Positions 48,912 through 60,830 of a DNA stretch of 64,000 bases are shown piece after piece. The stretch lies in contig JABSSW010000068.1 of assembly GCA_018902385.1 (NCBI GenBank), forward strand, positions 1 to 64,000, in the 5' to 3' direction. The notes beneath the pieces were generated by a model. The model made no database searches, was not told the DNA's origin, and was given only the letters and a program-made list of their open reading frames with translations. The translations under genes were made by a program, and so were the position numbers. Origin of the DNA: Physcia stellaris. Its lineage: Eukaryota > Ascomycota > Lecanoromycetes > Caliciales > Physciaceae. Position 1 is the first letter of the stretch. The number at the start of each line of letters is the position of its first letter.

Positions 48912-51715
48912 ATGGCCGACGACATCAGCGCCCTATCTTCATTATCCATGATGGCAGAGAAAGTGGTTCAGCCTGCCATCAACCCAAATCATCTGGCTTA
49001 CTGCCCTACGATGGATCTGATAGCTTTTGCAACGATCGACGGCCAGGTACACGTGCACCGACTGAACGGGCAAAGAGTATTTGGTGCCAGCGGCAAGCAG
49101 TCAATGGGCAACATAAACAACATCAAATGGAAGCCTAATGGTAGGCGTCGAAAGTCAGACCGATCCGTCGGCCATGAAATGCATATGGCATAGATTGAAC
49201 TAAGTCTTGGAGCAGGCCAGATTATCGCCGTAGCATTTCAAAATAGCCTGTTGCAATTGACAAACGCACACACAGGAAAAGTTGTTCACTACGTCGATTG
49301 TGCTATCCATTCAAAGTCTCAGATCTGCTGTTTAGGGTGGAGCATCAACTCTACCAGATATCAAGAAATCGACCTGTCCATCCGCAACCTCGGGCCTGAT
49401 ACTTCCCTAGATGAAATCTTCAACCGTGGAAATCCGAGCCTTACCCATGATGAGCTTCCTGACCTACCTTCAGATTTGGCATTCTTAGACGTCGAAGCAA
49501 TGTTGCCGAAACTGAGTACTCTCGCGCCAGGAGGAGCAGAGTATGAGAACATCCCCAGTGCTAACACTGTATCATGGCTAATGAAGAGCATGCAGAGATG
49601 ATGTGTTTAACTCTAGATCCTCCCTAGATACAATTTTCCAGCCGCCCAGCAAAAGCTCCAACGAGGCCGCCGATATACTAATAGTGGGATTCGAAGACGG
49701 CACCATACATCTGAGCGTCTACGACTTTTTTGAGATTGGCACTTTTGATTTAAGATTAGCATCGCAAAGCTTCTATAATTGCAAGCTTCTCAACCACTGT
49801 TCTCATCCGCTCTCGACTACGCATGCCATGCTGGTAGCTAATGAATCCTCTACACAAGCAGGTCTTTTTTTTGTGCCTCTTGATCTGCGTCTTATCTCCA
49901 ACACCGGGCGGTATTTGTCTCTTCTAGCTTCAAAGGCTACCCAGCTTCACAATATCTTACGTTACATGCAGCAAGTGCAGAAGCAGATGTACACCGAATT
50001 CAAATCATCCCAAGATCTACCTCGTAGATTCATGCAAAATGTCGAAGAGTCTCTGCAGGAGAACCTCGATTGCACGTGGATACAGGCCGCTTATCATTTG
50101 GTGGTGACTGGAAATTGTTATCCACAGGTAAAAGAGTGGATCGTAGATGAACTGGGAGAAAGAGTCTGTCGTCGGACCCCATACAATGCTCCTTGATTTC
50201 GGCTAATAGCTATTGGTCTGAGCAGGGGCATAAGCGCTGGGACAAAGCAGTAACTACAGGCTACGAGACGGTTCGACGCTTAGCACATGAAAATCTATTA
50301 CCTGCTTTGGAGAGGTTTACTGTTCTACTTAGCCGTCTCCGAGGATTATCTAAATTCCAGGACTCGAATGCCGCGCTGGGCCTTTCTACACAAGAACTCG
50401 ATAACGTCCTTGATACTACCGCATGCTTGCAATTACTGGCCCATCACGTGCTGATTGCAGCTAGCTCCGAACTCCGGGGTTTCGCTGCGTTTTCAGCATG
50501 GCTCAAATATGAGATCGAGGCACAGTCCACGGAGCCCGGGTCAACTGCAGCTCAGGAAGCTAGTGAGAGGGACCCCAATATCGACCATGTGTCTACATTA
50601 GATTATATCCGTGGGGCTATGAAGCAAAGCCGCCTTTTTGCACTGTTCAATATGTTACCTTCTGCCCAGGAACGACCTCAGTGGGATCTCAACGCGGAGG
50701 GCAAATCACTTTACGAACTTTATAAGCGGGAGCTGAAGACCATCGGTGATTCCAATACACCAGAAAGGCAACTTCCTGGACTGGATGCTTTGATTGGACA
50801 CCTCAACTCGCAATGTACTTCCGTTTTCGCCGGAATAGCAGCAAATCAGAAGAGAAACATCCGATTGGGTAGTCCTGTACGCCTTGGCCAGGTGATACCA
50901 GAATCTGTGGAAATGAGGATGTTAGCTGCAGTAAGTGTATCCGCGGCGAAGATTATGTTAGTTGTTAACATTTGCTACTCCCAGAATATCAAGGACAAAG
51001 GTCTGTATATGCTTTATGTTGCAATTATCTCTCGTTCTCACGACGATAACGGTAAGCTAGTACAGCGCCTCGCTAATTCGTTGCTGAGAACATTCCAGTC
51101 AGGCTTCTTAAAGTTACTTTGAGGGTTGAGAACGGCATGAGTGATACAGATTCTGTCGAGTATGTAGACATACATCCCTCGTCTGGAAAGATTCAAGACG
51201 TCCGGTTTGTGGACGACGAAAACATAATGCTCGCCGTAGTACGCGAATGTAAAGTACCTGCAAGTCTATACAACAGAAAGCGCAAGGCTGATCGGGTATA
51301 TGTAGCTTCATCTCACCTGATAAGCATTCAATATCGCCAATCCGATGGCGGGGAAGGTTTACCTTTTGCGGACTATGGTGTCAACAGAGAAGGAAACGCA
51401 GATAACCCTCCACACATCCAGTCTTTCGATTTGGAGCAAGCGGGTCCCCATTTGCGACACTCCTTTCCGGAAGGTCCGTCATGGACACCCGAGCGAATGG
51501 ATATCAATGGCCGACCAGGTAAACGCGCTATATGTGTCCTGGCGCAGGATGCTTTGCACTACCGAATTTATGACTTGTATCCCCCTCGACCTTATGATGA
51601 GGAAGCCATGGAGACGGCGAGTCCCCCCTGGTCTGCTGAAGATGAATTAAGAGCCTACAAGAGCAAGAAGCAGGAGTTTGATGTCGATTTTGACTCCGAG
51701 TTGAGTGATGCATAA
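48912..51715 (+). CDS. apc4: Anaphase-promoting complex subunit 4
   Basis: Apc4 is a scaffold subunit of the APC/C ubiquitin ligase that drives mitotic exit. Exons 48912-49140, 49216-49540, 49596-50163, 50226-50930, 50985-51051 and 51099-51715 give 836 residues in phase. Residues about 20-100 carry the WD40-like start typical of Apc4 (YCPTMDLIAFATIDGQVHVHRLNGQ, then INNIKWKPNGQIIAVAFQ). The long helical Apc4 domain begins near residue 300 (ESLQENLDCTWIQAAYHLVVTG, then GHKRWDKAVTTGYETVRRLAHENLLPAL). The C-terminal part (VRFVDDENIMLAVV and GKRAICVLAQDALHYRIYDL) fits the second beta-propeller half, and the end is acidic. The intron at 49541-49595 was chosen from phase and branch site; the 54-base intron at 50931-50984 would stay open if retained. 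Confidence 0.9.
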
Positions 51716-52214
51716 AAAGTGGCGTCGTTGCTGGGAAGATAGAGGGTATGTGAAGGTCACGTGTTTCCTTCGGCCTAAACTTGATAGATGGGTATTGTTG
51801 GAAGTACGATGAAGGTGCATTTTGGGCTGTTAGCATCGTATATGCTAGTGCCCTCAAGCTCTAGTGTCCCTGCAAACCAACCTGCAACCATGTCCTAGGA
51901 TGGCGTCATGCAGAGAGCACTCCATAGCTGGATCGGTCAATGTTGACTCATTCTTCTGACACCACATGTGCTCGGAGATGATCGAGCATTTCGGAACCAC
52001 GATTGAAAGCAGATAATAATTGTGGATGTCTAGTTGCTATGCAATATCATACTCCACATTTAGCGCTAACAGCAATTGCAAAATATCCGCTGAATGCTGA
52101 AGGGCCGCGCTGATAGCGGTATATGCAGCTCAGTATGCAGCGAAAAGCAGATGGGTATCTTCCGTACGCCAAGCAAAGTCAAATCTAGTCTCACACAGCC
52201 TAAATCCGTCGTCA
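51716..52214. other. Intergenic, between convergent apc4 and the coiled-coil orphan
   Basis: It holds 3' flanks only. Short overlapping frames here are shadows; nothing else is seen. Confidence 0.5.
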
Positions 52215-53045
52215 CTACAGACCATAGGTGCCGCTCAAGGTGAAAGAATTCTCGTCGGAAGACCATTTGACATTGACGTGCTGGCCAGTAATTCGAAGGC
52301 TGCCATACCGAATCTACGATGCCCAGTCAGTCTTTGATCTCTGCCTTACTTGCTGCAATGAAGAAGTGCCGTACCGAGGCTTCTATATCACCCACAGCAC
52401 TCTCAAAATCCTGCAATGAGATTTTCTTTTGCTTCCACGCTTTGCCATCAGATGGAAGATTGAGCATCTTGAAGAAGACTTGCGGATTGGGTGCAACACC
52501 GGCGTGGCTCCATTTGGTGGTTCCTCTCTTGCATGACGGCTAGATCAAATATCCAGGTCAGTGGTCTTCGCTACTACTTAATGAAGAGTCGTTGCCATAC
52601 CTGCCATTTCATCTGCTTTTTGATAGCCTTTGCCGCCTGATCTGCCAACTTATTGGCCCGATCTGCGATCTTCTCCGCAGACCATTCCTCGGGCTTTGCG
52701 TTCCCCGCAGTAGGCGTCAGAGTCTTCTGAGTAGCGCTCTTCTGCAAACTTTTGGCTTTGTCTTTCTCGATCTTCAATTGCGCTTGCGTTTCCTTGAGGG
52801 TCTCCTGAAGTTCGAGTACTCGGCCGACAAGTTCATCAGTGGAGAGACCAGCGAGTTCTGCGGCAGAGAGATGGGTGGGAAGAGTTGGACTGGTCTTGGA
52901 TTTCTTCGTGATGGCCGGGGCGAGTATTGGGAGGTCGCCGTCACTGCTGGGATCTGCTAGGGCGCTTGAGTCACCTTGTCAAAGAGTAAGAGATTGTTCA
53001 TTGCATCCTGACTTTGGCTCGATGCTTACGCTTAAGGCCGGACAT
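52215..53045 (-). CDS. Small Lys/Glu-rich protein of unknown function, four exons
   Basis: I do not recognise the family. Exons by eye: 53045-53030, 52974-52601, 52539-52375 and 52313-52215, with introns of 55, 61 and 61 bases; phases agree and give 217 residues. It starts MSGLKRDSSALADPSSDGD. Residues about 40-85 (LSAAELAGLSTDELVGRVLE, then LQETLKETQAQLKIEKDKAK) look like a short helix followed by a coiled coil. The second half has a compact, aromatic-containing pattern: KKQMKWQPSCKRGTTKWSH, VFFKMLNLPSDGKAWKQKKI, DFESAVGDIEASIRYGSLRI and a terminal VKWSSDENSFTLSGTYGL. The regular splicing and the good fit of exon phases argue that it is real. It is divergent from kap95 across 437 bases. Confidence 0.72.
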
Positions 53046-53482
53046 GATTGGAATGATTTTGCTAGCTTCCTAAAGGGTATAAGTCACTGGTGTGAGGACA
53101 GTTGTAGTATTTATTGTCTTGAGGATGGATGTCACAATCCCTTGACTGCCAAAGTACCTTACCGTAAGTGCAGCCGCGAGGGAATTCATGAAAGGGCTCG
53201 CGTGTCGCGTCCCGTTGCCGATTCCGCGTTCGCGTATTTTACATCACGTGACATAGCGTAAGGGTTGTCGTCGTACGGAGCTACGGTGATCAAATTACAC
53301 AAACTTCCGAGAATCAACATCATATTTCACATATCTGCTGTGTGTCTGTGCAACCTTCTGCGACTTGCGGGTTCTACAATACGTTCTTTCACCAGTCTTG
53401 AGCTGGTTCCTTTCAGCAGGTGGTCGGGACTTGTTCTGCCTACGGAGTACTCTTTGCGAATCGCAACCTTGTCTAATTAACC
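53046..53482. promoter_or_regulatory. Shared divergent promoter region, coiled-coil orphan / kap95
   Basis: The 437 bases between two start codons that face away from each other probably hold both promoters. CACGTGA-like TCACGTGA at about 53244-53251 is a palindromic E-box (CACGTG core), a plausible bHLH site. No gene is seen. Confidence 0.5.
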
Positions 53483-56400
53483 ATGAACGTCAACCAGGTG
53501 CTTGAGAGCACGCTCTCTCCTGGTATGGCGCGGGCGATCCTTACCTAGTCCATGCTCGGAACACTGACGTGGTTTCCATAGATGCTTCCACACGTCAAAA
53601 TGCAGAGCAGCAGCTATCGCAAGCCGCAGAAGTCGACTTTGTGCGTTGATTCCGGGCAATGACGGTATATTCGACCACCCAAGCTGACTTTGTGCATAGG
53701 CGACGTATTTAACTACATTAGCTCAAGAACTAGCCAATGAAGCAGCTCAAACGCACATCCGGCAGGCAGCTGGTGTTGCCCTTAAGAACACACTTGATGC
53801 CCGCGATTATGGACGACTACGGCAGATGCAGCAGCGATGGCGTGAGATAGACCCAGCCATTCGAAACGGCGTCAAAGACTTGGCGCTGAAGGCACTGGCT
53901 TCGAAGGACTCAAGAGCAGGACAGTCAGCTGCACAGTTTGTAGCCGCGATAGCTACCGCAGATCTCCCAAGGAATGATTGGCCAGACTTGATGGTAGCGT
54001 TAGTATCAAACGTTGGTGAAGGCGCAGATCATCTCAAACAATCATCCTTGGCGACGATAGGGTTTATTGCAGAGAGCGAAGACCAGGATTTAAGGGAGAG
54101 TCTGGTACAGCACTCCAATGCGATCTTAACTGCCGTCGTTCAAGGCGCGAGGAAAGAGGAACCGAATCCAGATGTACGAAATGCGGCCATTGAAGCTTTA
54201 TCGAATTCTATTGAATTTGTCCGCACCAATTTCGAGAATGAGGGAGAACGGAATTACATCATGCAAGTTATCTGCGAAGCTACACAGTCCGATGATGGCC
54301 GGATCCAAGCAGGAGCGTACGGCTGTCTAAATCGAATTATGGGTATTTATTATGACAAAATGAGATTCTATATGGAGAAAGCTTTATTCGGCCTTACCAT
54401 AATGGGCATGAAGAGCCCGGAAGAGGATGTCGCCAAACTTGCGGTCGAGTTTTGGTGCACTGTGTGTGAAGAGGAGATCTCAGTTGAAGACGACAACGAA
54501 TTGGTCCGTAATCTTTTGGCGGTATCTAATTCTACAAGTTATACTAACAATGTCTGCAGTCTCGACAAGAGGGCTCTTCAGACTTGAGACCGCTGTTCAA
54601 CTTTGCTCGGATAGCATCGCGTGAGGTTATTCCCGTAGTCCTGGAACTCTTAGCTCAGCAAGACGAGGATGCTGGCGACGAAGACTATAATATTTCCCGA
54701 GCCGCATACCAATGCCTTCAGCTCTTCGCTCAAACCATAGCTAGAGACATAACCCCGCTTGTGCTCGGTTTTGTGGAGCAGAATCTACGTAATGAAGACT
54801 GGCATTATCGTGATGCTGCGGTTTCCGCATTTGGTGCTATTATGGAGGGCCCAGACGAGAAGGTGCTCGATCCACTCGTCAAGCAAGCATTGCCAGTCCT
54901 CATCGGCATGATGGATGATACTGTTGTGCAGGTCAAGGATTCTGCAGCTTATGCGCTTGGGCGTATTTGCGAGAGTGTTCCTGACTCGATCGATGCTCAG
55001 ACTCATTTACCCCCTCTGATCGTGGCACTTTTCACGGGTCTTTCCAGCAATCCCAAAATGGCAAATTCTTGCTGCTGGGCCCTGATGAACCTCGCTGATC
55101 GGTTCGCTGGCGAGCCAGGGTGTCAGGAGAACCCTCTGTCGGCACAGTTTCAGGGAAGTATAGATCACCTCTTGGGTGTGACTCAAATGTGAGTACCCTC
55201 AAGTATCGCTTCGGGTCCTAAGATGTACTGACAAAGACATCAGTTCCCAAAGCGACAACCAACTGCGAATGGCTGCTTATGAAGTGCTCAATGTCTTCGT
55301 CAGCAATTCTGCTAACGACTGCCTCCACGTTGTAGCCAAGCTTTCTGAAGTTGTACTCTCACGGTTGGAGGATACGGTGCCTATGCAGCAGCAGATCGTC
55401 AGCGTTGATGACAAAAACACACTAGAGGAAATCCAGACCAGTCTGACGACTGTTCTATTGGTAAGTCTATTAGTCTCCAATCTAAGGCAGTCTCTTACAG
55501 TTTGCCAAGTCTATTATACAACGCCTCGAACTTGAGATCAAACCTCAATCAGATCATATCATGCAGACCCTCATACAGATCCTTAATACCGTGGGCCCCA
55601 AATCAAGTGTGCCAGACAGTGTCTTCGGCACCATCGGTTCACTGTCTGCCGCAATAGAGCATGATTTTAATAAATACATGGAAGGATTTGCGCCATATCT
55701 GTACAATGCTCTAGGTAATACCGAAGAGATAGGACTCTGTGCGATGGCAATCGGATTGGTCAGCGATATTGCAAGGTCAATAGGGGACTTGATTCAACCT
55801 TATTGTGACAATTTCATGAATTACTTACTTAGTAACCTTGGGGTAAGTGATTGATTGTGGCAACGAGAAGTACAGAGCTAAGCCGTCTAGAACTCTGCAT
55901 TCAACAGCCAGCTGAGGCCAGCTATTCTCCAGTGTTTTGGCGACATAGCTCAAGCAATCGGCGGAAGTTTCGAGAAATACCTTGGGACAGTAGCGCAAGT
56001 CCTCGATGCTGCGGCCAACGTCACCCGCACAGAATCTGGCTATGACATGATGGACTACATTGTCTCCCTGTCGGAGGGGATTATGGACGCTTGGGGTGGA
56101 ATCATTCTTGCTTTGAAGCAAGGAAAGGGTAAGTTTGCAAGTCTTTGCGGTTCGTTGATTCTGATTGAGTCCAGCCGAAACATTGAAATCATACGTTGAG
56201 CCTATATTCAATTACCTGAACCAAGTGGCACAGTCAACAAACCGAAGTGAGGCGCTTCTGCGGGCAACCATGGGCGTCATTGGGTATGTGCTGCTTCGAC
56301 GATATCAACCACTGTTAGAAATTAACTCTCGGTAGTGATCTGGCAGATACATTCCCACATGGTGAATATGCGAACTATTTCCAGTCTAGCTGGGTATCAA

Positions 56401-56519
56401 ACCTGGTTAAAGACGTTCGGACAAACCGAGATTTCCAGGCGCGTACGCTTGAGACTGCTCGTTGGGCAAGAGAGCAGATTAAGCGACAATCGGTAAATGC
56501 GAGCACCCAGATGTCCTAG
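53483..56519 (+). CDS. kap95: Karyopherin/importin subunit beta-1
   Basis: Importin beta carries cargo, usually with importin alpha, through nuclear pores and releases it on binding Ran-GTP. Nine exons by eye: 53483-53522, 53582-53640, 53700-54503, 54560-55188, 55244-55460, 55501-55842, 55891-56128, 56175-56283 and 56336-56519; phases agree throughout and give 873 residues, the usual length. The N-terminus MNVNQVLESTLSPDASTRQNAEQQL is the expected importin-beta N-terminal domain with the Ran-binding region. HEAT repeats follow across the protein: ATADLPRNDWPDLM, NPDVRNAAIEALSNSIEFVR, QLFAQTIARDITPLV, NEDWHYRDAAVSAFGAI, AAYALGRICE and NSCCWALMNLADRF. The end (ARTLETARWAREQIKRQ) also fits. Introns are 40-60 bases. 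Confidence 0.96.
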
Positions 56520-57857
56520 ATATCCGAAGGACTTGCACTAAAGCCCCCCTCCCCCTGCCGGCAAGACACGACCGCCCCCTGCCACAGAGACGAACCCAGG
56601 GTGTTAGGCTGATGGTACGCCCCGAACCGGGCTCCATGCAAGATCCTACAGCGTCGTGAGCTGATTACAACCCCGGCGACGACCCAGGATCAATTGTGGC
56701 CAATGACAGCCCATCACCGCTTCGCTTCCGGCAACCCCCCCATTGCAGCCTTAGCAAACAAACCTTTGCACCCGAGCACCAGCAGCCCGAGTCCCAACAA
56801 GATGATACCCCCAATACGACCGCCGCGCCATATGTCGATATCAGCACATTCTAGCACTAGCATGACCATCAGCACACGAGTTTGAGGAAAACACCTCAGC
56901 AAGAATATACGGCGCTCATGGGGCGGTATGAGTCGCCGAGTGGGCGATAAGATGTCGTGTTCCCTTGCTTCAAAATCATGTATGCCCAAATCAATGTATC
57001 CTACCCTACCTTACACTAGACTGGCACCCAGCGAAGCCTTCCGATCACGAATAGAAGTCCCCAGTAGAAAAGCCACTTCTCTACGCAATCTACGGAGAGT
57101 AGGACTGGTAGCTCATCGCAAGTATTAAAAATCGATTCTACGTGAGTTCTCATGTAGCTATCGTCCGAGACTGTCATTATCATCAGCCGTCTTTTGATGT
57201 GAGCAAAGTACAATTTCGATGATTACTATGAATAGAGATGGTTGAGATTTGAAGAGCTAAAAAGGCCATAAGAGAAGTCTGCCTTGTATCTATCAGATAC
57301 GATCAAGTCTGTTATTGCCTTTGCTTCTTTATTACGTTCCTGACCTGAAGTCATTCGGTCTCTATCAATATCGAAGCTCGGCTGCCCTGGCTTGGAACAA
57401 GTGCTAATAGATACCGAGAGTGTAAAGGCTCTTGTTGGCTCTTTCCCATATCGTGGAAGTAGACGTTGAGGTTTCCAGGAGGGTAGCGACGCTCGAATAC
57501 TGCTAGAGGAACGACACATGTTGTCCATGAAGCTAAGGTAGGAGTAAGTTGAGTGGAAAAAGGTCAATGGTGATTGGTCATCATCTTCGTAGGGCTGCAG
57601 CCGCACTAGACCATTAGCAAATTAGTGCCCGTGATACCTTATTCGGCATGGGCATCCGGATCTTCAAAGGTGTTCTTTTGCTGTAAATGATTAATTTCTG
57701 CCCAAACCGCCTCGCGCTCCTTTTAATCTTTACCCCCAGTCTTGCCTCTTAACAGATAACATAGTAGCTTTAGATACCACAATGAATTCTCCCCTTTCTT
57801 TTGGGAATCGAGGCGTGTGAACATAAAGCACGAGCACTGTTCATTAAACCGTCAAGA
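56520..57857. other. Intergenic, kap95 3' flank and sec63 promoter
   Basis: About 1.3 kb in tandem orientation. C-rich stretches lie at about 56540-56585. Minus-strand frames at 56714-56989 (one hydrophobic segment) and 57226-57606 (126 codons) have no recognisable similarity, so I do not call them. No RNA gene is seen. Confidence 0.45.
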
Positions 57858-60312
57858 TGTCGACAGACTACAACTACGACGAGCAGGTCTGTTGTCGCTC
57901 TGGCTGCCTTTGTAAGACTATCCATTGACCACATACTAGGGGCAATTCTTCCCTTACTTCATCCTCACCATCGCCGGCCTCATCACCGTGCCCCTCTCAT
58001 ACTCCTTGCTCAAACCCAGCAAAGGTATGTCTAGGCCCTCGCGAAGCGCAGAGCTGGCCATTAACCTGTGGATAGACCTTGAAATCACCGCCCCTCGGAT
58101 AAAGTCAGACTTTAAGCCAAGTGACGATGATTTAATTCAAGGGCAGAAGAGAAAGCAATGGCGCCGAGAGAGGCGATTAAAGCGTATAATAACCGTGGCA
58201 GTGGGCTACCTGATTATGGCGTGGATGGCATATCTTATCATGGTGACCAAGACGACCGCGCCGAAGATATGGGATCCCTATAATATTTTAGATATCTCAA
58301 GGGTAGGAGCGGCGAAAGAGCAGCGTGGGCGCTTGGCTAATGCCGTGACAGTCTTCCAGCGAGCAGCAAATCAAGAGGAAATATAAGGATCTGTCACGGA
58401 AGTTCCATCCGGACAAGGCACAAGTCGATGAATCAAGAAATCAGACGGTTGAAAGTGTAAACGACTATTGGGTGGAAATCTCGAAGGCCTACAAAGCCTT
58501 GACGGATGAGGAAGTGCGGAATAACTTCATCCAGTACGGACATCCAGATGGCAAGCAGAGCTTCAGCATCGGTATCGCGCTACCAAAATTCATCATTACG
58601 GATGGGAATGGGAAGTATGTCCTTCTGGTCTACGGGCTTTTACTGGGGGTACTCCTACCGTACGTTGTTGGAAAATGGTGGTACGGGACCCAGCGGGTGA
58701 CCAGGGAGAAGGTATTGATCGCAAGTGCGGGAAACCTATTCAAAGAGTACAAAGAAGAGATCACCGAAGGACAAGTAATCACCGCGCTTAGCTGCGGTGA
58801 AGAGTTCAAGGATATTTTGAGTGGAAGCAAAATGGACTCGGGGCTTGGCAAGATCGAGAAGAGCATTACTGAAAGTGGTGATGCCGATTTCACGGCTGCA
58901 GGAATGACAGCGGCAGACCAGCGAGATCTTGAAAATTTGGATGGTGTACGGAGGAAAGCCTTAGCTTTGCTTTGGGCCTACCTGGGGAGAATACCCCTGG
59001 ACGGGTCTAAGCTTGATGATGGTATACTTATCAATCTCCCCATGAGTTTATATTTACTGACAATCTGAAGAAAAATACGAAGTTGCACCTGTGGCCCTCG
59101 CACTTAATGAAGCTTTCACAGCGATAGCCCTCTCATTCGCGAATGTACCCGCTATCCTTTCTACCTATCGCACCTCTCAAAATCTCATCCAGGCTCTTGC
59201 GCCATCTTCGTCTCCGCTTCTTCAGCTACCCTACATCACATCCTCGATCGCCTCCTTACTCGAAGGTCCCAATGCTCGCCATCACCTTACAGTACAACAA
59301 TTAATGTCCTGGCCTGAGCCCAAACGACGAAAACTGCTGACCGACGCCCCCACAATGCTCTCACTCCTGGGCAGTACAACTCCGCCATGGCGGTTGCACG
59401 CCAAATACCACTACTAAAGGTCGAGAAAGCTTTCTTCAAAGTCATGGGCGAACGGCATATAATAACGGGATCACTTGTCCAGTTCGTCATCAAAGCGCGG
59501 GTCATTCCACCGGGGACAGCGAACGTACCACCAGTCAATGAACTCGATCTCGAAGATGTAGACCCCGATGAAGGCGACCTTGATGCTCTTCTTGGCCGCA
59601 AGAGCAGCAAGGGCGCTGACAAAGCCAAACAGCTTGACCCCGGCGTCTCTGATCCAGCTTCCGCCGCCGCAACATCCGAAGAAGTTGACAAGCCTCTCCA
59701 ACCGCCTCTTGCCTACGCTCCCTACTTTGCACGAGACCACCCACCGCATTGGCATGTCTTTCTGTCAGATCCCAGAGGCGCTAAAATCGCTGTACCACCA
59801 TTTACTCTTACAACTTTCAATAAGCCGCTGTTCACACCAGAGGGAGCGCCAACATTCAACATGCAGACGTTCAAGATGCAGTTTCAAGCGCCACCGCAGG
59901 CGGCTAAATACCAATTCGTTATGCACTTGATATGCGATAGCTACGTGGGCATGGATAGCAGAGAAGACGTAACGCTTGTGGTTGAAGATGCGGCGAAAGC
60001 GGAAGAGGCAATGGAGGAGGATAGCATCAGTGAGCCTGATGAAGGTATGCCATTTTTCATCCCATTTTTGGCCCTACCTTAAGCCTATTTGGTTTCGTCG
60101 TTCGAGGTCTTGTAGAAATCTGCTAATGACTTTTCATAGATTCTCTAGCAGCGCAGATGTCCGCCCTCAAGTCTGGCCAGCCTGTATCCTCAGGCACGAA
60201 ACGGCGCAGTAAGAAAGCGGAGACAAGCGACGAAGACGAAAGTGATACCGAAGGCGAAGCCGGAGAGGACACGAGTGAAACTGATACTGATACTGATACC
60301 GATGGAGAATGA
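57858..60312 (+). CDS. sec63: ER translocation protein Sec63 (J-domain), with an apparent one-base deficit
   Basis: Sec63 sits in the ER membrane with the Sec61/Sec62 channel and recruits the Hsp70 Kar2/BiP for post-translational import. Exons 57858-57887, 57940-58024, 58076-58302, 58352-59021, 59071-60044 and 60140-60312. Seen: start MSTDYNYDEQGQFFPYF; three membrane segments (about residues 13-33, 72-93 and 195-215); a J domain interrupted by an intron, with the HPD motif in SRKFHPDKAQVDE; Sec63 Brl domain from about residue 225; and an acidic C-terminus SETDTDTDTDGE. Within exon 5 the frame changes at a run of five C (59347-59351): the left side reads KRRKLLTDAP and the right side NALTPGQYNSAMAVARQIPLL, which abut in the family. 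Total coding length is one base short of a multiple of three. This is either a real frameshift or an assembly error at a homopolymer; the rest is intact. Confidence 0.92.
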
Positions 60313-60830
60313 ACGAGGCCAGTACGCATTGGGGCGGAAGGGAAAAGTGATGAGATAAGGACATAGCGCCAGGCGTTCCCGAGGTGTTTTTGGACTTGGA
60401 AGATTGGTGGCTATGTTCATGCTACGCCCTCAGCAGAACGAGGTTTGTCATGGATCGTGTACAGTATCATTATACATTACATAGGTGTGAGAGTCCAGTC
60501 GTGGGACTGGTGGAGTTAAGCACTGCATCGTTGCTAAAAAAATTCGACGTTGTCACGCTCGCGTTATGGCATCTTCCTCTTCGATCAGGTCCACTCTTTT
60601 CCATGTTTACGGATATATGCATGGAGGGCAGGTATGATGATGTAGCTCGTGTAGGTACCTTAGATTCTCACTTTCCCTTAGCCGAGGTGGCAATAGTCTA
60701 GGCATGTTGTGCTATCAGAGATTCTGGATCCGACTCTCCAACTTTAGTGATTGTCCCCGGCAGAGTCTTAACCTGATTACGATCGATCGTGTTGCATTGG
60801 GTCGCAGAGGTTTCCCCAACGCCCTGGACG
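60313..60830. promoter_or_regulatory. Intergenic, sec63 3' flank and alo1 promoter
   Basis: Tandem genes with 518 bases between them. A frame of 105 codons at 60384-60701 is unlike anything I know and is not called. Confidence 0.45.

Noticed and set aside
57226-57606. Minus-strand frame of 126 codons upstream of sec63
   Set aside because: No recognisable domain, no splice context and no conserved pattern.
59280-59376. An intron to explain the frame change in sec63
   Set aside because: Candidate GT-AG pairs would remove the conserved stretch from VQQLMSW to LTPG; a one-base change in the C run explains both frames without loss.
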